Source: Halomonas sp.
GTDB taxonomy: Bacteria; Pseudomonadota; Gammaproteobacteria; Pseudomonadales; Halomonadaceae
NCBI RefSeq assembly: GCF_029263665.1
Contig: NZ_JAJUFQ010000021.1
Span: 1 to 64,000 of the forward strand
Length of the DNA stretch: 64,000 bases
Direction of reading: 5' to 3'
The translations under genes and the position numbers were made by a program. Under the pieces are notes generated by a model. It saw only the letters and a program-made list of their open reading frames with translations, was not told the DNA's origin and made no database searches. Positions 42,852 to 51,843 of the stretch are shown here, one piece after another. Every line of letters starts with the position of its first letter. Within the stretch, counting starts at the first letter, position 1.

Positions 42852-44132
42852 TCAAGCCAACCAGGCCAGCGCCAGACCTATCAGCAAGGAAAATACCATG
42901 GGTACTGCAACGCGGCTTTTCAGTCGGGGGGTACCGATGACGACGGCGACCCCAGCCTTGAACACATTATTGACGGTTGCAGCAATGACAATACCGAGAA
43001 CAGCGGTAGAAGCATCAATTCTATCCGGCACCATACGCGCCAGCGAGAGGGTGATGGCGTCCAGGTCGGCGATACCGGATGAGGCTGCCAGGAGATAGAT
43101 ACCGGCATTACCCAGCCAATCTTGTAGCCATGTGCCTAGTACCATGATCATGGCCAGCAAGGTGCCAAGCAGCAGTGCGGTACGCAGTTCCAGAGGGTTC
43201 TTGCTCAGTTGGATTCGGTCGACCTTGAGCGTCCGATGTTGGGTGCGCCAGATATACAGTGCCGCAACGTAGAGCCCGACTCCCATAGTGGTTACCGGCA
43301 ACCATAGTTGCGGCAGCAGGGTCGGGTTGATAACCGCGGCATACAGCAGGATGCGAGGAAACATGGTACCGCAGGCCACCAGGATTCCCGCTGCCAGCAT
43401 GGGCCCCAATTCAGGGTGGCGGCGCGACTGACGGGAATAGTGCAGTGTCAGCGCAGTGGATGAACTGAGACCGGCGAACAGCCCAGTGAAGAGAATGCCT
43501 TTTTCAGCACCACCGACGCGGATAGCAAAGTAACCAACAAAGGAAATCGAGGCGATCAACACCACCAGCCACCAGATTTCGTAGGGATTGAGTACTTTGC
43601 CTGGTCCCATACCCTGATCGGGGAGTAGTGGCAACATCACGGCGCTGATCACCAGCAGCTTTAGGGCAGCATCGAGCTCATGGGATTGCAGCTTGTTCAG
43701 CAGACCGTGGATTTCATCCTTGTTGTCGAGAATCACCGCGGTAATGACCGCGATGGCCGTCGCAAGTGCCGGGTCAACGGAGACGGCGATGGCGCCAAAA
43801 CAGAAGGTCAGCAATAGCCCAATCAAGCCGGTGATGCTGTAGTCGTGACTTTCAGCGACACGTTCCCTCCAGGCAACCAGGCTTATCGCAGCCACGGCCA
43901 GGAAAATCAGTGGAAATGCCCAGGAGGTGACCGCTTTCGACAGTAGCGCAGCGACTCCGCCAAGCAGCCCCACCAATGCATGAGTGCGAATACCCGCCAC
44001 TCGCTCACCGGACTTCCGCTCTCGTGCCACCCAGCCTCGTTCGATACCGATCAAGGCACCCAACAGCAGGGCTATCCCGAGGCGAAAGGCGGTCTCATTG
44101 GCAGTAAGGAATTGGCTGGTGACATTATCCAT
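42852..44132 (-). CDS. MgtC/SapB family membrane protein with DUF4010
   Basis: The start at 44132 is chosen because the longer frame to 44306 is not protein-like; the ribosome-binding site is weak. The product has 426 residues. The MgtC/SapB N-terminal part reads FRLGIALLLGALIGIERGW, then AGIRTHALVGLLGGVAALL. The DUF4010 second half contains GLFAGLSSSTALTLHYSRQSR and ends in VNNVFKAGVAVVIGTPRLK. MgtC-like proteins modulate membrane transport and growth at low magnesium; the function of this two-domain form is not established. Confidence 0.8.
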   Translation of the reverse strand: MDNVTSQFLTANETAFRLGIALLLGALIGIERGWVARERKSGERVAGIRTHALVGLLGGVAALLSKAVTSWAFPLIFLAVAAISLVAWRERVAESHDYSITGLIGLLLTFCFGAIAVSVDPALATAIAVITAVILDNKDEIHGLLNKLQSHELDAALKLLVISAVMLPLLPDQGMGPGKVLNPYEIWWLVVLIASISFVGYFAIRVGGAEKGILFTGLFAGLSSSTALTLHYSRQSRRHPELGPMLAAGILVACGTMFPRILLYAAVINPTLLPQLWLPVTTMGVGLYVAALYIWRTQHRTLKVDRIQLSKNPLELRTALLLGTLLAMIMVLGTWLQDWLGNAGIYLLAASSGIADLDAITLSLARMVPDRIDASTAVLGIVIAATVNNVFKAGVAVVIGTPRLKSRVAVPMVFSLLIGLALAWLA

Positions 44133-44678
44133 GAGCAATGCTGATACCTTGCCAGGCTCTCTTGAATTGCTGCCATTACTTGCATGGCAGCGGCACTGAC
44201 AGTGCGAGAGGGCGCAGAATGAAAGAATTTCCCTATCTATCCAATACGATAGGCGCGCTGATGAGAACCTGCCACTGAAGCGGTTCTCTTTCTGGATCAG
44301 CATCATGGTATTCAGAGCGTCTGGGTAGACGAATTGCCATTAAGTGCTCATTGCTCATTAAGTTCTTATTTCTTGTTGATTACTTTCTTCTTGTTGTTTT
44401 TCTACCTTCCTTCGTAAAGTGGTTTGTTACTTATTCTTTCTTTTTTGTCTTCTTTTTTTATTCATTGATTATATATAAAAATAAAGAAAATTAAGAGTTA
44501 ATTTTCTTTTAATCGTCGTGTCATGTTTTTGTCATGATCTTTGGCTTCATTTGCGACAGTATATTAAAGGTTTTTGATAAAAAGATGATTTTTTCTTTAC
44601 CTTCATAGAAAAAGGCGAGGAATGAATTGTTGGCGGCTTTCCTTGCAGGATCAGGAAGGCTAGAGAGGTAATGTTTCA
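44133..44678. other. AT-rich intergenic region
   Basis: Bases 44340-44620 are markedly AT-rich with many T-runs, in contrast to the neighbours. One small minus-strand frame (44521-44736) is described separately. No terminator or mobile element was recognised. Confidence 0.4.
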
Positions 44679-44736
44679 ATGCAGAGAAAATTATCTCCGC
44701 GGGTTTCAGGTCGTCCTTCTTTAGCGTGTTACCCAC
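44521..44736 (-). CDS. Possible small protein, 71 residues
   Basis: The frame begins at a GTG with AGGGA upstream and reads like a folded helical protein: LKPAEIIFSALKHYLSSLPDPARKAANNSFLAFFYEGKEKIIFL, rich in lysine. I do not recognise it. It overlaps the first codons of the DASS transporter on the other strand, which counts against it unless that gene starts later. Treat as tentative. Confidence 0.3.
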   Translation of the reverse strand: MGNTLKKDDLKPAEIIFSALKHYLSSLPDPARKAANNSFLAFFYEGKEKIIFLSKTFNILSQMKPKIMTKT

Positions 44737-46172
44737 GAAATCCCTGGTGTTCTTACCGAACCATAAGTTCCATCGTGCTCATGGGGTGTGGTGGGCTTGG
44801 CATTCTTTATGGGCTCGATGGAATGCCCATGGCGGGTCGATGGACTCTGATAGTGTTCTGCGCTGCGTTGATCGCCTGGGTAAAGCTCGATGTCTCGGAC
44901 ACCGCAGTTGCCCTGTTGGCTGCACTGGCACTGGTTGTGCCTGGCGTCGTCGATGAGAATCTTCTGTTCCAGAGCCTTGGTAATGACATTATCTGGTTGC
45001 TGATTGCCGCCTTCGTCATTGCCTCGGTGCTGAGCAGAAGTGGTATCGCAGAGCGGCTGGCATCACGATGCGTCGCTCGCTGCGGCAGGGTGTCGAGTGT
45101 CTTCTGGACCATCACCCTGGTCACCGCATCGACTGCCTTCCTGATTCCATCGACATCGGCGCGTGCCGCTATCATGCTGCCGCTGTTCATGGCACTGGCG
45201 GAAGTCATAGGCAGGCCCCGTGTGACACGGGCGCTTTCCTTGCTGTTTCCAAGCGTGATCCTGCTGTCCGCCGGGGCTTCCTTGACCGGAGCCGGCGCTC
45301 ACCTCGTTGCCATGGACTTCATGGCGAAATTCTCCCACGAGGAGATAGGGTTCGTGCGCTGGGCCATGCTTGCGGGTCCTTTTGCGCTACTCACCAGCCT
45401 GATTTCCTGTGCCCTGATCCAGTGGTTGTTCCTTTCGCGTGAAGACCGCAGCGCACCGCTGGGTGAACTCGCGATTCCCGGGCCCGCAGCATCTGCCAGC
45501 ACACCTGCAGTGATCGCCATCATGGTGCTGACCATTGGTCTGTGGATCACCAGCCCGTTGCATGGTCAGAGCATGGCCATTATTGCGCTGGTCAGTGCTC
45601 TGGCGCTGTCGACCCCGGCGGTATCCGGCGTGTCTCTCAAGACGGCGCTCAAGGATGTGGAATGGGGGCTGTTGCTGTTCATGGCATCGACCTTGATGCT
45701 TGGCCAGGCCCTGATGACTTCCGGCGCCATCACTTATATCACCGAGCATGTCCTTGCGCGGATGCTGACGGGGCCACAAGGGCCAGCAGCCTGGCTGGTG
45801 ATTACGCTCACGGCCTTGATTGCCAGCCTGGCTCACCTGCTGATTACATCGCGTACGGCTCGGGCCAGTGTGCTCATTCCTGCAGTAGCGTTTCCGCTTG
45901 CCGCGACGGGAGTCAACCCGGTGACGCTGATGCTGGTCATCACACTCGGAACCGGCTTCTGCCAGACATTACCGGTATCCGCCAAACCCGTTGCTCTGTT
46001 CAGTTCAGCGGTAGAAGGAGGGTTCGAAAAGCCTGACCTGCTACGGCTGGCGACCATCCTGCTGCCCATCTTCATGGGGTTGTTGATTGTCTTGGCCATC
46101 TTCATCTGGCCTCTCCTCGGACTACCTGTCGATAGCGACTGGATGGGGCCTGTCTCCATGGAAAACCGATAA
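44679..46172 (+). CDS. SLC13/DASS-family anion transporter
   Basis: The product has 497 residues if begun at 44679, where GAGAGGT lies 9 bases upstream; ATG codons at 44781 and later would remove a poorly conserved leader. It is highly hydrophobic with the two-fold DASS pattern: LIAAFVIASVLSRSGIAERLA, then STAFLIPSTSARAAIMLPLF, and in the second half LITSRTARASVLIPA, then GFCQTLPVSAKPVALF. These repeat SNT-like substrate motifs. It overlaps operonically with a glycerate kinase gene 21 bp downstream, so it may import glycerate, tartronate or a related hydroxy acid (inference). Confidence 0.75.
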   Translation: MQRKLSPRVSGRPSLACYPRNPWCSYRTISSIVLMGCGGLGILYGLDGMPMAGRWTLIVFCAALIAWVKLDVSDTAVALLAALALVVPGVVDENLLFQSLGNDIIWLLIAAFVIASVLSRSGIAERLASRCVARCGRVSSVFWTITLVTASTAFLIPSTSARAAIMLPLFMALAEVIGRPRVTRALSLLFPSVILLSAGASLTGAGAHLVAMDFMAKFSHEEIGFVRWAMLAGPFALLTSLISCALIQWLFLSREDRSAPLGELAIPGPAASASTPAVIAIMVLTIGLWITSPLHGQSMAIIALVSALALSTPAVSGVSLKTALKDVEWGLLLFMASTLMLGQALMTSGAITYITEHVLARMLTGPQGPAAWLVITLTALIASLAHLLITSRTARASVLIPAVAFPLAATGVNPVTLMLVITLGTGFCQTLPVSAKPVALFSSAVEGGFEKPDLLRLATILLPIFMGLLIVLAIFIWPLLGLPVDSDWMGPVSMENR

Positions 46173-46193
46173 CTCAAGGATAAGAGGTCCGTC

Positions 46194-47465
46194 ATGTCGA
46201 TAACGGTTCTGGTTGCGCCTTCCGGGTTCAAGGAAAGTCTGTCAGCCGCCCAGGTGGCCGACTGCATTGCCACAGGGTTGCTGCGTGCCATGCCTGAAGC
46301 GCACATTCTCAAGGCACCAATGGCCGATGGGGGAGAGGGCTTTGTCGAGACCCTGGTGTCTGCTGTGGGAGGAACACTGCACCCTGCTGTGGTCACTGGC
46401 CCGATAGGAAAGCCCGTGGATGCCTTTTTTGGTCTCCTCGAAGGCCAGGATATGCCCACGGCTGTCATTGAGATGGCCGCGGCCGCAGGGCTTCGGCTGG
46501 TACCCCGCGATCGCCGTAATCCATGTCTCACGACCAGCCATGGCGTCGGAGAACTGATCTGCGCAGCGCTGGATGCTGGCGCGAAGCGTATTCTGCTGGG
46601 GTGTGGTGACAGTGGTATCAATGATGCCGGTGCCGGTATGGCGGAGGCTCTGGGGATACGGTTTCTCGACAGGCAAGGGCGTCCCCTGGCGCGGGGAGGA
46701 GCCGCGCTATGCCATCTTGCCCGAATCGACATGTCGGGGCTTGATCCGCGCCTGAGCAGCGTGCGTCTGGATGCCGCCGTCAACTGGCATAACCATCTGC
46801 TTGGGCCCAGGGGCGTGGCGAGAGTCTTTGGCCCCCAGAAGGGGGCAACACCGGAGCAAGTCGTCGTTCTGGAACAGGCGATGGAGAATTACGTTCGGGT
46901 CATTGCACAGACAACAGGGATCGAGGTCGGGCAGGCACCGGGAGCCGGGGCATCAGGTGGACTGGGGGCAGGCTTCATGGGGCTTCTCAAGGGGCGGCTG
47001 TACCCGCGTTACGATATCGTGATGCAGTATCTCGACCTCGATCGGCTGATGGCTCAGGCGGACCTGGTCATTACCGCCGAAGGCAGCCTGGATGGCCAGA
47101 CCCCTTTCGGCAAGGTGCCTGCCGAGGTGGCACGGCGAGCCAAACAGCGGAAACTACCGGTCATTGCCCTGGCGGGCACCATCGGTAAAGGTGTGGCGCT
47201 GAACTTTGAACATGGCATTGATGCCTTTTCCTGCATTCTAAAACGTCCTTGTACGCTGGATGAGGCGATCGACAATGCTGCCAAACTGCTGACCAGAGCC
47301 ACGGAAGACGCCGTAAGGCTGGTCGATGTCGGCATGCGCCTGGCAGGCCCTGCCAGCTTGGGATGTCCGCTATACCCGGTCAGCGTCTCCCTATCGCGAG
47401 ACATGGACAGCCCGCCGGCAGGTTTGCAGCGCGCTCCGCTCTGCTTGAGCAGCCGTCGACAGTGA
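46194..47465 (+). CDS. Glycerate kinase (GlxK/GarK type)
   Basis: The product has 423 residues, about 40 more than GarK or GlxK; the extra C-terminal residues look unstructured. It begins VLVAPSGFKESLSAAQVADCIATGL and has MADGGEGFVETLV, GCGDSGINDAGAGMAEALG and GAGASGGLGAGFMG, the usual motif series. The enzyme phosphorylates D-glycerate. It is cotranscribed with the DASS transporter, consistent with uptake and use of glycerate. The C-terminal extension might mean a frameshift near the end. Confidence 0.85.
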   Translation: MSITVLVAPSGFKESLSAAQVADCIATGLLRAMPEAHILKAPMADGGEGFVETLVSAVGGTLHPAVVTGPIGKPVDAFFGLLEGQDMPTAVIEMAAAAGLRLVPRDRRNPCLTTSHGVGELICAALDAGAKRILLGCGDSGINDAGAGMAEALGIRFLDRQGRPLARGGAALCHLARIDMSGLDPRLSSVRLDAAVNWHNHLLGPRGVARVFGPQKGATPEQVVVLEQAMENYVRVIAQTTGIEVGQAPGAGASGGLGAGFMGLLKGRLYPRYDIVMQYLDLDRLMAQADLVITAEGSLDGQTPFGKVPAEVARRAKQRKLPVIALAGTIGKGVALNFEHGIDAFSCILKRPCTLDEAIDNAAKLLTRATEDAVRLVDVGMRLAGPASLGCPLYPVSVSLSRDMDSPPAGLQRAPLCLSSRRQ

Positions 47466-47522
47466 AAGGGACTGGCGCGTTGCCATAGACGTTTTCCATC
47501 AGAGCGATATCTCGATCGATCC

Positions 47523-47553
47523 TTGACCTCAAGTTAACTTGAGGAAATATCGT
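47523..47553 (+). promoter_or_regulatory. SoxR-type promoter with 19-bp spacer
   Basis: The perfect 18-bp palindrome CCTCAAGTTAACTTGAGG (47527-47544) is the sequence I remember for the E. coli soxS SoxR box. It lies between TTGACC (47523-47528) and TATCGT (47548-47553), 19 bases apart, the stretched spacing that SoxR/MerR proteins need. The ABC transporter starts 37 bases after the -10. Confidence 0.85.
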
Positions 47554-47589
47554 GCGTGAACACATGGCTCAATGTTGGAGAGCGTCGAT

Positions 47590-49482
47590 ATGTTCCGTTT
47601 TTTCGAGAATCTGGTGAATCCTTACCCCGAGGGAGAGCCGCAGGTTCCACCACGAGGTCTGCTGCCCTTCATCATTCACTTCTCCCGACCGGTAGCCGGG
47701 CTGCTGGTGGCGATGTCCCTGGCCACGGCGCTGGTCTCGGCGGCGGAAGTGGCGTTCTTCCATTACATGGGCGAGTTGGTCGACTGGCTTGCCAATGCCG
47801 AGCGTGAAGACTTCATCGCCGAGCATGGCGTGCGCCTGGTGGGAATGGGATTGCTGGTGGTGCTGGGGCTGCCGTTGCTGGTACTGCTGCAATCGTTACT
47901 GACGCATCAGGGCATCTTCGGCAACTATCCGATGCTGGGTCGCTGGTTATCACACCAGCATATGCTGCGTCAGAGCATGTCCTTCTTTCAGGATGAGTTC
48001 GCTGGTCGTGTGTCCCAGAAGGTCATGCAGACGGCGCTGGCTGTCCGCGAGACGGTCATGAAACTGATGGACCTGCTGGTCTATGTAGCCGTCTATTTCA
48101 CGGGTGCCATGCTGTTGCTGGGTAGTGCCGAGCCATGGTTGATGGCCCCGCTGGTGCTGTGGCTGGTGGGCTATGTCGGCATCATGAAGGTCTTTGTACC
48201 GCGTCTGCGAGACGTTTCAATGGCCCAGGCCGATGCCCGGGCGCGGATGACTGGCCGTATCGTGGACAGCTACAGCAATATCCAGACCATCAAGCTGTTC
48301 GCCGATACCCGCCGCGAGCAGGCGTATGCCCGAGATGCCATGGAGGCCTTCATGATCACGGTACATCGTCAGATGCGTCTGGCGACCCAGCTGTCGGTGA
48401 GCCTGACACTACTCAACTCATTATTGCTGGTTGGTATCGCTGCCATGGCGGTAGGCGCCTGGTATCTGGAAGCGGTATCCCTGGGTGTGATTGCAGTGGC
48501 CATTGGCCTGGTGATGCGTATTCGCTTCATGTCCGACTGGATTCTGTGGGAAGTGGCCAGCCTGTTCGAGAATATCGGCACCGTACAGGATGGCATCAAC
48601 ACCATTGCCCGCACGCCAGTGGTGCTGGATGCCCCGGAAGCTGATGAACTGGTCGTGAGACAGGGCGAGATTCGTTTCGAGGCCCTGCGTTTTGGCTATG
48701 ACCTTCCGAGCGGTCAGGCCAGGCCGGTCTTCGATGGACTGAGTCTGACCATCGCGCCGGGGGAGAAGGTAGGTATCATCGGCCGCTCTGGTGCCGGCAA
48801 GTCGACGCTGGCCAATCTGCTGCTGCGCTTTCATGATCTGGAGGGCGGCAGCATTCGTATCGATGGCCAGGATATTGCCGCTGTCACCCAGGAGTCATTG
48901 CGGCATTGCATCGGCATGGTCACCCAGGATACCTCTCTGCTGCATCGTTCGGTGCGCGACAACATTCGTTATGGCAGCCCCGAGGCGAGCGAAGAAGCCA
49001 TCTGGTGGGCGGTGCGTCAGGCGCACGCTGACAGCTTCCTGGAGGAACTGGTCGACCCTCGCGGGCGGCGTGGCCTGGATGCCCATGTCGGTGAACGTGG
49101 CGTCAAGTTGTCCGGTGGCCAACGGCAACGCATTGCCATTGCTCGTGTGCTGCTCAAGAATGCGCCGATTCTGGTGCTCGATGAGGCGACCTCAGCGCTG
49201 GATTCGGAAGTGGAAGCTGCTATCCAGGAACAGCTCTATACCCTGATGGAAGGCAAGACCGTCATTGCCATTGCCCATCGCTTATCCACCATTGCCATGC
49301 TCGATCGTCTGGTCGTGATTGATGAAGGGCGCATTATCGAGAGTGGCAGCCATGAGCAGTTATTGGCTCAGAATGGCCTGTATGCTGCCCTGTGGCAGCG
49401 GCAGTCTGGTGGCTTCCTCGGTATCGAGGCAGAGGATGATTCGGATGAGACATCTTCCCGCGAGGCGGTGGTGGCATCGTGA
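47590..49482 (+). CDS. ABC exporter (fused permease and ATPase)
   Basis: The start at 47590 follows GGAGAG; a TTG at 47572 is also in frame. The product has 630 residues, a half-transporter that works as a dimer. About six transmembrane helices (residues 25-320) precede an ATPase with Walker A IGRSGAGKSTLANLLLRF, Q-loop VTQDTSLL, signature LSGGQRQRIAIARVLL, Walker B ILVLDEATSALD and H-loop IAHRLSTI. With a SoxR box in its promoter it probably exports redox-cycling compounds or drugs. No soxR gene is in the window, so the regulator must be elsewhere. Confidence 0.88.
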   Translation: MFRFFENLVNPYPEGEPQVPPRGLLPFIIHFSRPVAGLLVAMSLATALVSAAEVAFFHYMGELVDWLANAEREDFIAEHGVRLVGMGLLVVLGLPLLVLLQSLLTHQGIFGNYPMLGRWLSHQHMLRQSMSFFQDEFAGRVSQKVMQTALAVRETVMKLMDLLVYVAVYFTGAMLLLGSAEPWLMAPLVLWLVGYVGIMKVFVPRLRDVSMAQADARARMTGRIVDSYSNIQTIKLFADTRREQAYARDAMEAFMITVHRQMRLATQLSVSLTLLNSLLLVGIAAMAVGAWYLEAVSLGVIAVAIGLVMRIRFMSDWILWEVASLFENIGTVQDGINTIARTPVVLDAPEADELVVRQGEIRFEALRFGYDLPSGQARPVFDGLSLTIAPGEKVGIIGRSGAGKSTLANLLLRFHDLEGGSIRIDGQDIAAVTQESLRHCIGMVTQDTSLLHRSVRDNIRYGSPEASEEAIWWAVRQAHADSFLEELVDPRGRRGLDAHVGERGVKLSGGQRQRIAIARVLLKNAPILVLDEATSALDSEVEAAIQEQLYTLMEGKTVIAIAHRLSTIAMLDRLVVIDEGRIIESGSHEQLLAQNGLYAALWQRQSGGFLGIEAEDDSDETSSREAVVAS

Positions 49483-49495
49483 GCCGGTGGCTTGG

Positions 49496-49529
49496 CCACG
49501 TTGCCTGTCATGCCACGTTGCCTGTCATG
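49496..49529. repeat. 17-bp tandem duplication
   Basis: CCACGTTGCCTGTCATG occurs at 49496-49512 and 49513-49529, in the short gap between the convergent ABC exporter and sigma-54 activator, reaching into the last codons of the latter. Confidence 0.85.
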
Positions 49530-51510
49530 TCACCTGGCGCTGGTTGGGGGGAACCAGCCCATGGCGGCGCATGCGCCGGTAGATGGTGGGGCGGGAGACG
49601 CCCAGCTGGCGGGCAACATGACTGACATTCCATGCCGAGCGCTGCAGGAGTTCCAGAAGGTCACGGCCATCCGTCTGGGCCTTTGCCTGGCCCATGGTAG
49701 ACGCGAAAAGAGCGGTGCTGGTGGAAGCTCTTGTTGCTAGCGTGACAGGCAGACGGTTGCACTGACACTCTTCCGGCAAGTCATGCAAGGTGATTTCCTC
49801 GCCTTCTGCGGTGGCCAACGCGAAGGACAAGGCATTCTTGAGTTGCCGGATGTTGCCAGGCCAGTCATAGCTCAACAGCGCGCTCATGGCATCGGCGCGT
49901 AGATGAATGTTTTGATCACGTTCTTCCAGCAAGGCGTTGTAGACACCACGAATCACATAATGGCGATCGACCCGTTCGCGTAGTGCCGGCAGCTTCAATT
50001 GGGCGCCGTTGAGCCGGTAGTAGAGATCTTCGCGAAAGTGGCCTGAGCTGATCAGCTTGCTCATGTCCCGATGCGTCGCGGTAATGACTCGGATGTCGAC
50101 CTTCACTGGGGTGTCGGCGCCCAGTGGCATCACTTCCCGTTCGGCCAGTACTCGCAACAGGCGAGTCTGCAGTGAGAGCGGCATATCACCGATTTCATCA
50201 AGAAATAGCGTGCCTCCGTGGGCTTGCTGGATCAGGCCTCGCATTCCCTTGCGCTGTCCACCGGTAAAGGCGCCTGGCAGATAACCGAAAAGTTCGCTCT
50301 CGATCAGGGATTCCGGAATGGCGGCACAATTCACCGCCACAAAGGGGCCATTGGCGCGCTTGCCGCTGTCGTGCAGCGCTCGGGCCAGTACCTCCTTGCC
50401 TGTGCCTGTCTCCCCGGTGATCAGGACACTCACGTCTTCGTTACGCAGGCGGCGCGATAGCTTCAGTACACGGCGCATCATCGGGTCATCCGAGGCCAGG
50501 CGGTCCAGGGCTGGTACGGGATCGGAAGACGCCTTCAGCTTATGCAAAGCCAACTGGCGACCACGTGGCTCGACCAGGGTGACAAAGCAGGTTATCTCGT
50601 TGGCCCGCACGCGGAAGGCCCGGATCTGGTCTTCGCGGGAAGTCAGGATACTCAGCAGGTCCCCGATCTCGGCGTCGAACAGCTGAGTGGCCTTGAGGCT
50701 GCTGTCGTCAGACCAGGATGGCCAGCGCAGCAGGTGTTTCTCGATCAGGGCTCGGCCATTGCCATTGGCGGCGATGATGCGTCCATCTTCTTCCATGGCG
50801 ATCAATCCGCGGCCATTGAAATGCACCAGCTCCCGTGTCGTGTCGAAACGCAGAATCAGGCAGTTGCGATAGCGGTGCAGGAAATAGGCATCCTCGATCA
50901 TCCGTGAATAGAGATTCACCAGCGCCAGAGCAAAGGTCTGGCTGTCCTGGGAGCGAGGCGATTGCAGGGCGGAAATATCCAGCACGGCCATCATCTGTCC
51001 CTGAGGGTCGGTGATCGGTGCTGCCGTGCAGGTCAGGCTGATATGCGTCGCATCGAAGTGTTCATCATGGTGGCAGGTAATGGCTTGCCCATCATGCAGG
51101 CAAGTCCCTACCGCACAAGTACCGGCGTAACGTTCGTTCCAGTCGGAGCCCAGATAGAGGCCAGCCTGGCGTAGCGCCTGATCATATTGTCCCCGGTAAT
51201 CCACCGTGATGCCGCGCGGGTCAGTCAACAGCAGCACATAGCCCAACTGAGCGATCTGGCCATAGAGCTGGTCAACACCGGCCCGGGCCACGTGCAACAG
51301 CTCATCTATGGGTTCCTGGTGATCACGTAGGGCCTGCTGGGTCAGCACTCGAACCGGGCGTGGACAGCCAGGATCCAGTTGGTACTCGCCGACACAGCGT
51401 TGCCAGGAGCGATGAATCACCTCGCGGTAGGTGCCAAGGCCGATGTCGTGGCCTTCACTAAGACGGATCAGGTTACTGATATGCTGGCGTTGCTCGATGC
51501 GCAGGGCCAT
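49525..51510 (-). CDS. Sigma-54-dependent activator of the AcoR type
   Basis: The start at 51510 follows CGGAGGCAGAC. The product has 661 residues. An N-terminal GAF-type sensor (about 60-220) is followed by a second sensory segment resembling PAS, the AAA+ domain with Walker A ITGETGTGKEVLARALH, FLDEIGDMPLSLQTRLLRVLAE, and a C-terminal Fis-type helix-turn-helix (SHVARQLGVSRPTIYRRMRRHGL). The sigma-54 contact loop reads GAFTGG in place of the nearly invariant GAFTGA, which may affect activation. It is divergent from a flavin monooxygenase gene that has a -24/-12-like promoter, and dyads lie between them. Confidence 0.85.
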   Translation of the reverse strand: MALRIEQRQHISNLIRLSEGHDIGLGTYREVIHRSWQRCVGEYQLDPGCPRPVRVLTQQALRDHQEPIDELLHVARAGVDQLYGQIAQLGYVLLLTDPRGITVDYRGQYDQALRQAGLYLGSDWNERYAGTCAVGTCLHDGQAITCHHDEHFDATHISLTCTAAPITDPQGQMMAVLDISALQSPRSQDSQTFALALVNLYSRMIEDAYFLHRYRNCLILRFDTTRELVHFNGRGLIAMEEDGRIIAANGNGRALIEKHLLRWPSWSDDSSLKATQLFDAEIGDLLSILTSREDQIRAFRVRANEITCFVTLVEPRGRQLALHKLKASSDPVPALDRLASDDPMMRRVLKLSRRLRNEDVSVLITGETGTGKEVLARALHDSGKRANGPFVAVNCAAIPESLIESELFGYLPGAFTGGQRKGMRGLIQQAHGGTLFLDEIGDMPLSLQTRLLRVLAEREVMPLGADTPVKVDIRVITATHRDMSKLISSGHFREDLYYRLNGAQLKLPALRERVDRHYVIRGVYNALLEERDQNIHLRADAMSALLSYDWPGNIRQLKNALSFALATAEGEEITLHDLPEECQCNRLPVTLATRASTSTALFASTMGQAKAQTDGRDLLELLQRSAWNVSHVARQLGVSRPTIYRRMRRHGLVPPNQRQVT

Positions 51511-51635
51511 GTCTGCCTCCGCTTGGCCTGCTTCGCTCTTCACGAACGGCGGCCTGTTTGTTATCTGGCGACAAGTTTCATCCTAAGTTGCCGTCAGTGG
51601 GAGTCAATGACGTGGGTGTTCACCCTTGGTCGGGG

Positions 51636-51690
51636 GTTACAGGTGTAACGCTGGCTGTCACGGAGTACAGGTGACAGCTGTTACATCGAT
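51636..51690. promoter_or_regulatory. Enhancer dyads between the sigma-54 activator and the monooxygenase
   Basis: GTTACA-GG-TGTAAC (51636-51649) is a perfect dyad. GCTGTCA and TGACAGC (51654-51660, 51672-51678) form another, and GTGACAGCTGTTAC is a near-palindrome within it. They lie about 100-150 bases upstream of the -24/-12 element and share TGTNAC half-sites. Confidence 0.6.
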
Positions 51691-51784
51691 TCGGCCCTGC
51701 TGCTTTGTGCCAGGTTGCATCTGACGTAAAAATTACATTGGTATTTCAGTGGTTTGACAGCATTTGTCCTGCCAGGTGAATGAT

Positions 51785-51799
51785 TGGCATGAATTCTGC
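51785..51799 (+). promoter_or_regulatory. Sigma-54-type promoter of the flavin monooxygenase gene
   Basis: TGGCATGAATTCTGC keeps the invariant GG-N10-GC spacing; it deviates from TGGCAC-N5-TTGC at two positions. It lies 45 bases before the start codon. Confidence 0.6.
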
Positions 51800-51843
51800 G
51801 TTGGCTACGTTGCATCACCACGAACAACAAGTGGAGAACAACG

